Shown: positions 1 to 6,869 of the stretch, piece by piece
Numbering within the stretch: the stretch's first letter is position 1
Layout of the letters: the number at the start of each line of letters is the position of its first letter
Assembly: GCA_026992695.1 (NCBI GenBank)
Contig: JALWYP010000427.1
Span: forward strand, 1-12,738
Length of the DNA stretch: 12,738 nucleotides
Source: Flavobacteriaceae bacterium
GTDB lineage: Bacteria; Bacteroidota; Bacteroidia; Flavobacteriales; Flavobacteriaceae
Reading direction: 5' to 3'
The notes under the pieces: model-generated
What the model saw: only the letters and a program-made list of their open reading frames with translations
What the model was told of the DNA's origin: nothing
The model's database searches: none
Made by a program: the position numbers and the translations under genes

Positions 1-772
1 CTACTGTACTTCTTACAAACAACACGGTAATACCTAATGCAATGGGCACATCTATGTTTAATATTCTTGCGCGCAAACCTTTATAAGCCGAAACAAAATA
101 ATCCCACCCTGCATAAAAAACAACCGGCACCGAAAATGCAAACATCAACCACCTAAATATCGGCTTATAATGTAGTAACCAAAAATCGTTTTCGTTAGGA
201 TTAAAATACTCGGGAAATGATAAAAACATAATATTCCCGAAAGCAAATCCGGCAACAGCAAGTTTGTAAATAAGTTTTCTATCTACTGCTTTTTTTCCAG
301 AATCATAATCTTCAAGAGAGATATAAGGTTCATACCCAATAGAGCTAAGCAATAATACCAAATTTTTTAGGGATAATTCTTTTGAAGAAAAAGTAATACG
401 AACTGTTTTTTTCGGAAAATTAACCTGCGAAGTACTCACCGCCGGTTGCAATTTTGAAAGATTTTCTAACACCCAAATACATGAACTACAATGCATTGAA
501 GGAATGTATAAATTTACAATCCGGCTCTTGCCATCATCAAACTCTACCAGTTTTTTTAAAACAGCTTCATTGTCTAGAAAAGCAAACTTACCCTCCACTT
601 CTTTAGGAGTAGTCCCTGGAGCTTGTTGTAAATCGTAGTAACAGGTTAAATTATTTTCTGAAAAAATTTCATATACAGTTTTACACCCATTACAACAAAA
701 CGGTTTTCCGTCATACGTAATAGTATCTTGTTCGCATACATCACCACAATGATAGCAAGTTGTTTTATCCAT
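1..772 (-). CDS. ccoI: Copper-translocating P-type ATPase, CcoI/FixI-like, N-terminal part (runs off left edge)
   Basis: Membrane P1B-type ATPase, probably supplying copper for assembly of cbb3 cytochrome oxidase. The window holds 257 codons from the ATG at 772, with no stop before the edge. Residues 1-30 form a cysteine-rich metal-binding region (C6, C9, C13, C26, C27, C30) like the N-terminal domain of FixI/CcoI ATPases. Residues 85-150 look like an HMA fold with the copper motif MHCSSC (C95, C98). Membrane segments follow at about 167-186 and 205-222, and a third begins near 240 in the family motif NIDVPIALG. The phosphorylation, CPC and ATP-binding parts lie outside the window. It is divergent from an Fnr-type regulator, the usual neighbourhood of flavobacterial cco clusters, which favours CcoI over a CopA copper exporter. 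The family is secure; the exact role is inferred. Confidence 0.85.
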   Translation of the reverse strand, partial: MDKTTCYHCGDVCEQDTITYDGKPFCCNGCKTVYEIFSENNLTCYYDLQQAPGTTPKEVEGKFAFLDNEAVLKKLVEFDDGKSRIVNLYIPSMHCSSCIWVLENLSKLQPAVSTSQVNFPKKTVRITFSSKELSLKNLVLLLSSIGYEPYISLEDYDSGKKAVDRKLIYKLAVAGFAFGNIMFLSFPEYFNPNENDFWLLHYKPIFRWLMFAFSVPVVFYAGWDYFVSAYKGLRARILNIDVPIALGITVLFVRSTV

Positions 773-796
773 TATTAATGCACTAATACCCTTTTG

Positions 797-804
797 CAAA
801 GGTT
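797..804 (-). promoter_or_regulatory. Candidate -7 element for ccoI
   Basis: On the minus strand this reads AACCTTTG, one change from TAnnTTTG. It would start transcription near 792-793, about 41 bases from the centre of the FNR-like palindrome. A weaker alternative, TATCTTCA, lies at 804-811 and is preceded by TTTG at 19 bases. Confidence 0.3.
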
Positions 805-826
805 GAAGATAGTTATATAATAAAAT

Positions 827-840
827 ATGACAAATATCAA
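827..840. promoter_or_regulatory. FNR-box-like palindrome between ccoI and fnr
   Basis: The site reads ATGAC-AAAT-ATCAA on the plus strand. It matches 8 of 10 fixed positions of the classical TTGAT-N4-ATCAA FNR site, with one perfect half. Its centre (833.5) lies 37.5 bases before the fnr start codon and 61.5 bases from the ccoI start codon. A class II activator at -41.5 would put start sites near 875 and 792, and -7-like elements sit at about the right distance on both sides. Control of both genes by the neighbouring regulator is an inference. Confidence 0.5.
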
Positions 841-858
841 CTTTATATTTTTTTGTTG

Positions 859-866
859 TAAATTTG
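859..866 (+). promoter_or_regulatory. Candidate Bacteroidetes -7 element for fnr
   Basis: TAAATTTG is an exact match to TAnnTTTG. It lies only 4 bases before the ATG at 871, so transcription would begin at about the start codon. That implies a leaderless or nearly leaderless mRNA unless another promoter is used. The -33 region would overlap the FNR-like box. Confidence 0.4.
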
Positions 867-870
867 CCAC

Positions 871-1557
871 ATGAGCAAATGTGAAAGTTGTATAATTAGA
901 AAGTTTAATGCTATGAAAGCTTTTTCGATTCCTGAGTTGAAGCAACTTAGCGATAAAAAAACTACTAAAATTTACAAAAAAGGCGAAGTTATTTTTGATG
1001 AAGGCGAGCATCTAAAAGGTGTTTACTGCGTGCGTTATGGTATTTCAAAACTTTCAAAATTAAGCCCAAACGGAAAAGATCAAATTATTAAATTTGTTAG
1101 TAATGGTGAGATTCTAGGGCAACGATCTGTAGTAGCACAAGAATCGGCTAATTTAAAAGCCGTTGCTGTTAATGATATGGAGGTTTGTTTTATACCGAAA
1201 GAATTTATACTTCAAAGCCTTAAAAACAATCCTAATTACACAGTAGAGTTGCTTAGAACTATGGCTCACGAACTAAAAGAAGCAGACGATGTAATTGTAA
1301 ATATGTCGCAAAAACCGGTTAAACAACGGGTAGCCGAAGCACTTTTACATCTAAAAAATAATTTTGGCGAAGACAACGAAGATTTTTTAAACATTACACT
1401 CTCTAGAGAAGATATTGCAAATCTAGTAGGAACCGCCACAGAATCTTGTATTCGCATCTTATCAGAATTTAAAAAAGAAGGTATTTTAGAAACTTCTGGC
1501 AAAAAAATTAAAATAATCAATCCTAACCAATTGCATCATATTGCCGAAGGTGTGTAA
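871..1557 (+). CDS. fnr: Crp/Fnr-family transcriptional regulator, Fnr-like
   Basis: Cytoplasmic DNA-binding regulator, probably oxygen-responsive and controlling the adjacent cco genes. Residues 25-125 form the cyclic-nucleotide-binding-type beta-barrel (GEVIFDEGEHLKGVYCVRYG), a dimerisation helix follows at about 125-150, and the C-terminal winged helix-turn-helix spans 150-220 (LSREDIANLVGTATESCIR). C4 and C7 form an N-terminal CxxC. C106, in MEVCFIP, aligns with E. coli FNR C122. The residue expected to match E. coli C29 is not a cysteine, but C53 is an extra candidate ligand. In the recognition helix, E191 and R195 match the FNR E and R, while I194 replaces its serine. The start at 871 is chosen because it keeps the CxxC; M15 (913) would remove it. 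Length (228 aa) is normal. The family is certain; iron-sulfur sensing is inferred. Confidence 0.88.
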   Translation: MSKCESCIIRKFNAMKAFSIPELKQLSDKKTTKIYKKGEVIFDEGEHLKGVYCVRYGISKLSKLSPNGKDQIIKFVSNGEILGQRSVVAQESANLKAVAVNDMEVCFIPKEFILQSLKNNPNYTVELLRTMAHELKEADDVIVNMSQKPVKQRVAEALLHLKNNFGEDNEDFLNITLSREDIANLVGTATESCIRILSEFKKEGILETSGKKIKIINPNQLHHIAEGV

Positions 1558-1570
1558 AGACACAACTTTA

Positions 1571-1601
1571 TTGTTTGTTTCAATTTTCTTTAGTAACTTT
1601 C
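1571..1601 (+). promoter_or_regulatory. Weak promoter candidate for the 1624 gene and pyc
   Basis: TTG (1571-1573), a 20-base spacer and TAACTTTC (1594-1601) resemble the Bacteroidetes TTG / TAnnTTTG arrangement, with the last G replaced by C. It would start transcription just inside the hairpin that precedes the gene at 1624. Such short AT-rich motifs occur often by chance. Confidence 0.25.
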
Positions 1602-1603
1602 AC

Positions 1604-1623
1604 ACCTAGTTATTTTCCTAGGT
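1604..1623. repeat. Perfect inverted repeat abutting the start codon at 1624
   Basis: ACCTAG (1604-1609) and CTAGGT (1618-1623) are perfect complements around an 8-base AT-rich loop. The right arm ends on the base before the ATG at 1624, so the hairpin would cover the whole region where a ribosome would bind. No T-run follows, so it does not look like a standard terminator for fnr. Confidence 0.6.
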
Positions 1624-2685
1624 ATGGATGCAAAACTAATTTCAAAAAAAAAGCCCGCATTTCCTATAAACAAATGTTTATCAGATTACCTATCCAAGCA
1701 TACCAGAAACATTAAAATCCCTATTTATTATGATGATTTACTCCGTTTTCAAGGCGGACTAAAAATACTTGATGAAAAAGGAAATGACACCCTTTGGCTT
1801 AGTACTTATTATGCTGAAAGTGAACGTGAAGAAATAGAATTAAGTCTAAAAAAAATGTATACAATACTGCATGCAGACGGAAGTGATGCCACCTTACCTT
1901 ATATAAACATTGACCGTATTGACTATTGCACCTTTGGAAACACCAAACCTTTTCGAATTAAAGTGCGAAACATTCTCAATGACAACTACATCTATTTATA
2001 CATAAAAAAAGCAGATGCCTCCCGTATTTACGGACTGGAACTAGAACATATTTTATCTCCTAACCACATTAATTTTTTAGTCCATAAAAATACACTAATA
2101 GAAGAGCATATTTCGGGTATTCCCGGTGATGTATTTATCGAGCACGATTTAGATTTATGTTCTGCTCAAGACAAACGAGCCATTGCAAAGGAGTTTGTCA
2201 AATTTAACGAACGTTGTTTCGTTAGACTATTGGGCGATATGCGTTCTTACAATTATGTAATGGTACTTACTCACGATTTTGATAAAATTGAATATAGAAT
2301 TCGTGCCATTGATTTTGATCAGCAATCCTATGAAGGAAATTGTAAAGTTTATAAACCTCAGTTTTTAAAAGAAAATAATCAACTGGTAGAAATGACATTA
2401 AACGTTTTACAAGCCGGATCTATTGACCAATATAAAAGGGAAGAACGTTCACTCTTGGCAAAACGAGCAACAAGCAATCACATTAGGTTATCAGAGTTAT
2501 TACATTGTATGAAAAAAGATACTATATCATCGCCGGATAAAATAAACCAACTTAAACGTGATTTATTCCAACTCACCAAAGACATCAATTTTAAAAAATC
2601 AAAAAATATGGGCGAGATCTTAGAAAGTGCTTTGGCATTTGTTGTTAGAAATTACAAAAATGAAAACCCTTATATTATAGATTAA
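1624..2685 (+). CDS. Protein of unknown function with kinase-like catalytic motifs, upstream of pyc
   Basis: Soluble 353-residue protein with no signal peptide or membrane segment; I do not recognise a named family. Its motif order resembles a distant protein-kinase or aminoglycoside-phosphotransferase fold. YLYIKKADASRIYGLELE (124-141) could be the ATP-lysine strand and following helix, and LIEEHISG (158-165) a hinge. LLGDMRSYNYVMV (202-214) resembles a catalytic loop with D205 and N210, and IRAIDFD (226-232) a metal-binding DFD/IDxD motif with D230 and D232. No glycine-rich loop is obvious; RFQGGLK (41-47) is only a weak candidate. The C-terminal 80 residues are charged and helical. The gene ends 31 bases before pyruvate carboxylase on the same strand, so the two are probably co-transcribed, and a role tied to that enzyme is possible. 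Kinase-like fold is inference from motifs; the gene itself is certain. Confidence 0.8.
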   Translation: MDAKLISKKKPAFPINKCLSDYLSKHTRNIKIPIYYDDLLRFQGGLKILDEKGNDTLWLSTYYAESEREEIELSLKKMYTILHADGSDATLPYINIDRIDYCTFGNTKPFRIKVRNILNDNYIYLYIKKADASRIYGLELEHILSPNHINFLVHKNTLIEEHISGIPGDVFIEHDLDLCSAQDKRAIAKEFVKFNERCFVRLLGDMRSYNYVMVLTHDFDKIEYRIRAIDFDQQSYEGNCKVYKPQFLKENNQLVEMTLNVLQAGSIDQYKREERSLLAKRATSNHIRLSELLHCMKKDTISSPDKINQLKRDLFQLTKDINFKKSKNMGEILESALAFVVRNYKNENPYIID

Positions 2686-2716
2686 GAATAGAGCTATAAT
2701 CAAGAAACATCAAGAG

Positions 2717-5700
2717 ATGAAAATTAAAAAAATATTAGTTGCCAACCGTGGCGAAATCGCCATTCGTATTTTACGAGCTTGCACCGAGTTAAATATTAAA
2801 ACCGTTGCCATTTACACCTACGAAGATCGCTACTCGCAACATCGTTACAAGGCAGACGAATCCTACCAAATCGGTGAAGACACCCAACCGTTAAAACCGT
2901 ATTTAGATATAAGCGAAATTATTTCTCTCGCTAAAGAAAAAGATGTAGATGCCATACATCCCGGTTACGGCTTCCTTTCCGAAAACTCCACTTTTGCACG
3001 CCAATGTGCCAAAAACGATATTGTTTTTATTGGTCCCGACCCCAAAGTAATGGATGCTCTTGGCGACAAAATTACTGCCAAAAAAATTGCCAAACAATGT
3101 AAAGTGCCTATTATAGAAAGCAATACTAAAAAACTCACCTCAGTTAATATTGCTTTATCCGAAGCCAAAAAAATAGGATATCCCGTAATGTTAAAAGCCG
3201 CTTCAGGTGGCGGCGGAAGAGGAATGCGTATTATTCGTACACCTGAAGATTTAGAAAACACCTTTAACAGTGCTAAAAACGAAGCCAAAAATGCCTTTGG
3301 AGACGATACAATGTTTCTTGAAAAATATGTAGAAAATCCCAAACACATCGAAGTGCAGATTGTAGCCGATAACCACAGTAACATTCGCCATCTGTTTGAA
3401 CGGGATTGCTCTGTGCAACGACGCCACCAAAAAGTGGTAGAAATGGCTCCGTCTTTTAATATTTCACAACAAGCAAAACAAAAACTGTACACCTATGCCG
3501 TTGCCATTGCCAAAGAAGTAAACTACAATAACATAGGCACGGTCGAGTTTTTAATAGACCAACAAAACAACGTTTTCTTTATTGAAGTAAATCCACGTAT
3601 TCAAGTAGAACACACCGTAACTGAAATGGTTACAGGCGTTGACTTGGTGAAAACTCAGATTTTTGTAGCCGGAGGATATAAGTTAAGCGACAAACAAATT
3701 AAAATTTACAATCAAGAAACACTGGCAACCTACGGTTATGCCATACAATGCCGTATTACCACCGAAGACCCCGAAAACAATTTTACACCCGACTACGGAA
3801 CCATAACAACCTATAGAAGTGCAGCCGGAATGGGCATTCGGTTAGATGCCGGAAGCGTATATCCTTCTTACAAAATAAGTCCGTTTTTTGATTCGATGTT
3901 AGTAAAAGTTTCTGCCCACGGAAGAACGCTAGACGGAGCCGTAAGAAAAATGACCCGTGCCTTAAAAGAATTTAGAATAAGAGGTGTAAAAACCAACATT
4001 CGATTTTTACAAAATGTAATAAATCATCCGGTTTTTAAAAAGGGAGAAACTTCGGTAAACTTTATTCAAAACACCCCGGCACTTTTTAAAATTAAACTTT
4101 CACAAGACAGAGCTTCCAAACTTACCCAATATCTGGGTGAAGTTATCGTAAACGGAAATCCCGATGTAAAATTTATAGATTCTAATAAAGAGTTTAGAAA
4201 ACCTAAAATACCTTCCTACAATCACAACCAACCCTATCCAAAAGGAACCAAAGATTTACTAACCAAACTAGGACCCGATGCCTTTTGCGACTGGTTAAAA
4301 AAAGAAAAGAAAATTCATTTTACAGACACCACCATTCGCGATGCGCATCAATCGTTACTTGCCACACGTATGCGAAGTTACGATATGCTTCAAGTAGCCG
4401 AAAGTTTTGCGAAAAATCATCCTAATATTTTTAGTATCGAAATGTGGGGCGGTGCTACTTTTGATGTTTGTTATCGCTTTCTTCACGAAAGCCCTTGGTC
4501 GCGTTTGCGAGAATTAAGAAAAGCCATTCCTAATATTCTTTTTCAAATGCTTCTTCGAGGTAGTAATGCCGTTGGTTACAAAGCATATCCGGATAATTTA
4601 ATCGAAAAATTTGTAGAAAAATCTTGGGAAAACGGTATCGATGTATTTAGAATTTTCGATTCGTTAAACTGGGTAAAAGCAATGGAACCCAGTATAAAAT
4701 TTGTTAGAAAAAACACACAAGGTATTGCCGAAGCCGCCATTAGTTACACCGGAAATTTTATTGACCCCGCAGAAACAAAATATACACTTAATTACTATTT
4801 ACAACTGGCAAAAGATCTCGAAAATGCAGGCGCACACATCATTGCGGTAAAAGATATGGCAGGTTTGCTCACGCCTTATGCTGCCACCGAGTTAATTACC
4901 GCATTAAAAGAAACCGTAAAAGCACCTATTCATTTACATACACATGACACTTCTTCCATACAATCGGCTACCTATTTAAAAGCCATTGAAGCCGGCGTAG
5001 ATGTAGTAGATGTGGCACTTGCCGGACTCTCCGGACTCACCTCCCAACCCAATTTTAACAGTATGGTGGAAATGATGAAATTTCATCCCAGAAAACACGA
5101 GTTTGATATAGAAAGGCTCAATCAATTTTCAAATTATTGGGAAGATGTAAGAGACTATTATTACCCGTTTGAATCGGGCTTAAAAGCAGGTACGGCAGAA
5201 GTGTATCAACACGAAATTCCGGGCGGACAATATTCCAATCTAAGACCCCAAGCCACCGCATTGGGATTGGGAGACAGATTTGAAGAAGTTAAAAAAATGT
5301 ACGCCGAAGTAAATAAATTATTCGGAAATTTAGTAAAAGTTACACCCAGCTCAAAAGTAGTGGGTGATATGGCTATTTTTATGGTAACCAACAACCTAAC
5401 TCCCGATGATGTTTTAACTCGTGGTGAAGAAATTTCGTTTCCCGAATCGGTAATAGATTTCTTTAAAGGCGATTTAGGACAACCCTTTGGCGGTTTCCCG
5501 AAAAAGCTTCAAAAAATAATTCTGAAAAACAAAAAACCCTATAAAAACAGACCCAATGCGCACCTAAAACCCATTGATTTTGATACCGAATACGAAGTTT
5601 TCAGAAAAAAATATCAAAAAGGATTTACGCGAGATATAGAGTTTGAAGATTTTTTATCCTACAGCCTGTACCCAAGAGTGTTTGACCAAGCTCACGAACA

Positions 5701-6169
5701 ATACAAAAAATTCGGAAACCTTTCTATCTTACCCACTTATAACTTCTTTTTTGGGATGAAAATTGGCGAAGAAACCCTTATTACGTTACAACCCGGAAAA
5801 ACCATTATTGTAAAATTACTCTCTGTAAGTGAACCTAACGAAGACGGAATACGCTTGGTGTTTTTTAAAATAAACGGTGAAAATAAATATGTAGAAGTTA
5901 AAGACCAATCTTTAAACATTATAAAAGAAGAAAATCAAAAAGTAAACCCTGAAAATACAAACGAAATAGGCGCACCCTTACAAGGATTGTTGTATAAAAT
6001 ACTGGTTAAAAAAGGACAAAAAGTAAAAGAAAACGACCCGCTTTTTGTCATTGAAGCTATGAAAATGGAAACCACCGTGTCGGCAAGTCATGATTGTACC
6101 ATAAAGAAAATTGTACTTAAAGAAGGAACTATGGTTATGCAGGATGATTTGATTTTAACGGTAGAATAA
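2717..6169 (+). CDS. pyc: Pyruvate carboxylase, single-chain
   Basis: Biotin enzyme that carboxylates pyruvate to oxaloacetate using ATP and bicarbonate, refilling the TCA cycle. At 1150 aa it has the full length of single-chain enzymes. The biotin carboxylase domain covers about 1-455: ATP-grasp loop AASGGGGRGM (161-170), ERDCSVQRRHQK (228-239), and EVNPRIQVEH (290-299) with metal and catalytic residues E290, N292 and R294. The carboxyltransferase barrel starts at FTDTTIRDAHQS (535-546). It includes the carboxylated lysine K712 in AVKDMAG and metal-binding H741 and H743 in HLHTHD. A PYC/OADA-type domain follows, then the C-terminal biotinyl domain with EAMKMET, the biotinylated lysine being K1116. 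All key residues are present. It is preceded closely by the kinase-like gene and ends facing the toxin gene. Oxaloacetate supply would complement the acetyl-CoA and succinyl-CoA made by the paa pathway. Confidence 0.97.
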   Translation: MKIKKILVANRGEIAIRILRACTELNIKTVAIYTYEDRYSQHRYKADESYQIGEDTQPLKPYLDISEIISLAKEKDVDAIHPGYGFLSENSTFARQCAKNDIVFIGPDPKVMDALGDKITAKKIAKQCKVPIIESNTKKLTSVNIALSEAKKIGYPVMLKAASGGGGRGMRIIRTPEDLENTFNSAKNEAKNAFGDDTMFLEKYVENPKHIEVQIVADNHSNIRHLFERDCSVQRRHQKVVEMAPSFNISQQAKQKLYTYAVAIAKEVNYNNIGTVEFLIDQQNNVFFIEVNPRIQVEHTVTEMVTGVDLVKTQIFVAGGYKLSDKQIKIYNQETLATYGYAIQCRITTEDPENNFTPDYGTITTYRSAAGMGIRLDAGSVYPSYKISPFFDSMLVKVSAHGRTLDGAVRKMTRALKEFRIRGVKTNIRFLQNVINHPVFKKGETSVNFIQNTPALFKIKLSQDRASKLTQYLGEVIVNGNPDVKFIDSNKEFRKPKIPSYNHNQPYPKGTKDLLTKLGPDAFCDWLKKEKKIHFTDTTIRDAHQSLLATRMRSYDMLQVAESFAKNHPNIFSIEMWGGATFDVCYRFLHESPWSRLRELRKAIPNILFQMLLRGSNAVGYKAYPDNLIEKFVEKSWENGIDVFRIFDSLNWVKAMEPSIKFVRKNTQGIAEAAISYTGNFIDPAETKYTLNYYLQLAKDLENAGAHIIAVKDMAGLLTPYAATELITALKETVKAPIHLHTHDTSSIQSATYLKAIEAGVDVVDVALAGLSGLTSQPNFNSMVEMMKFHPRKHEFDIERLNQFSNYWEDVRDYYYPFESGLKAGTAEVYQHEIPGGQYSNLRPQATALGLGDRFEEVKKMYAEVNKLFGNLVKVTPSSKVVGDMAIFMVTNNLTPDDVLTRGEEISFPESVIDFFKGDLGQPFGGFPKKLQKIILKNKKPYKNRPNAHLKPIDFDTEYEVFRKKYQKGFTRDIEFEDFLSYSLYPRVFDQAHEQYKKFGNLSILPTYNFFFGMKIGEETLITLQPGKTIIVKLLSVSEPNEDGIRLVFFKINGENKYVEVKDQSLNIIKEENQKVNPENTNEIGAPLQGLLYKILVKKGQKVKENDPLFVIEAMKMETTVSASHDCTIKKIVLKEGTMVMQDDLILTVE

Positions 6170-6187
6170 AAATACGATATCGTTAAA
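6154..6187. terminator. Weak hairpin between the converging pyc and toxin genes
   Basis: TTTAACG (6154-6160) and CGTTAAA (6181-6187) are perfect complements around the pyc stop codon, and the loop contains the palindrome ACGATATCGT (6174-6183). The 33-base convergent gap has no long T-run on either strand. Termination here is only a possibility. Confidence 0.25.
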
Positions 6188-6202
6188 GATACTCACTTTG
6201 CA

Positions 6203-6535
6203 TCAGAATTTTAAAATATCTTCTAAAGTTTGTTTAATTTTGGTTATTGTACTTTCAGAAACGTTACCCAGTTTTTTTTTGAATCTTTCTTTTGATAAAG
6301 AACGTATATGAAACACGATAATCTCCGAAGTTTGTTTAAGACCGTTAGTACTATTGGGTTTTAACACCGGATTTCCTTCATAATTTTTTACAGAAGTAGT
6401 TAAAGGGCAGGCAATTACCGTGTTGAGATAGGTATTTAATGTATTTCCGCTTATTATCACTGCCGGTCTGTTTCCGCCTTGCTCACTGCCTTTGATAGGA
6501 TCAAAATAAACCTGCCATATTTCGCCCTGTTTCAT
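6203..6535 (-). CDS. MazF/PemK-family toxin (mRNA endoribonuclease)
   Basis: Small cytoplasmic toxin, 110 aa, expected to cleave mRNA when its antitoxin is lost. The N-terminus GEIWQVYFDPIKGSEQGG (4-21) followed by NRPAVIIS (22-29) is the family signature. VIACPLTTSVK (40-50) and the segment IIVFHIRSLSKERF (72-85) complete the barrel. Its ATG overlaps the antitoxin stop in an ATGA, so the two are translationally coupled, with the antitoxin first as is usual. It converges on pyc. Length and motifs are intact, so it is probably functional. Sequence target cannot be told from this. Confidence 0.9.
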   Translation of the reverse strand: MKQGEIWQVYFDPIKGSEQGGNRPAVIISGNTLNTYLNTVIACPLTTSVKNYEGNPVLKPNSTNGLKQTSEIIVFHIRSLSKERFKKKLGNVSESTITKIKQTLEDILKF

Positions 6536-6777
6536 TGTTTTTCAAAATCTTTTAATTGCTTAAAATATTCAGCTACTCCTTCTTCAGCCATAGAAAAAAT
6601 CTCATTATCTTGAGCTGCTCGTTGATACGATTTTATGTAACGTGCACGCTTGAGTTGGTCTAAATAAATCCGTAAAGCCATTTCGATAATTCTATTTTTG
6701 GGCAAACCGTATTCCTTTGCTGTTTCTGCCAATTTTTTTAACAAACTATCGGGCAAAGAAGATGTAAATGTTGTCAT
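6532..6777 (-). CDS. Ribbon-helix-helix antitoxin, partner of the MazF-like toxin
   Basis: An 81-residue protein expected to bind and neutralise the downstream toxin and to repress the shared operon. Residues 1-45 fit a CopG/MetJ-type ribbon-helix-helix: the strand TTFTSSLPDSL, then LLKKLAETAKEYG and KNRIIEMALRIYLDQL as the two helices. The C-terminal 35 residues are charged and acidic (QDNEIFSMAEEGVAEYFKQL), the part that usually wraps around the toxin. It overlaps the toxin gene by 4 bases. A repeated TTTGTAAA motif lies just upstream and may be its operator. The family is confident by pattern; function follows from gene pairing. Confidence 0.85.
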   Translation of the reverse strand: MTTFTSSLPDSLLKKLAETAKEYGLPKNRIIEMALRIYLDQLKRARYIKSYQRAAQDNEIFSMAEEGVAEYFKQLKDFEKQ

Positions 6778-6790
6778 TTTATATTTATAT

Positions 6791-6817
6791 TTTGTAAATA
6801 TAAAAAATATTTGTAAA
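6791..6817 (-). promoter_or_regulatory. Candidate operator: direct repeat of TTTACAAA upstream of the antitoxin
   Basis: On the minus strand TTTACAAA occurs at 6817-6810 and again at 6798-6791, 19 bases apart or nearly two helical turns, so both copies would face the same side of the DNA. The second copy ends 13 bases before the antitoxin ATG. The region is very AT-rich, so chance is a real alternative. No clear TAnnTTTG element was found in the 92-base gap 6778-6869. Confidence 0.35.
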
Positions 6818-6869
6818 ATACATTATTAAAATAGAAAGAAATTGCTTAAAAAACTATTCTAAAAAATAA

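Noticed and set aside
775..1011. Minus-strand open frame across the ccoI-fnr gap as a small membrane protein
   Set aside because: It is hydrophobic only because the region is AT-rich, and it overlaps the fnr coding start and the promoter sites.
2965..3492. Long minus-strand open frame inside pyc
   Set aside because: It is a shadow of the biotin carboxylase coding sequence, with no recognisable motif.
6174..6183. Palindrome ACGATATCGT after pyc as a regulator site
   Set aside because: It lies downstream of two converging genes with no promoter nearby; a 10-base palindrome is not rare enough to call.
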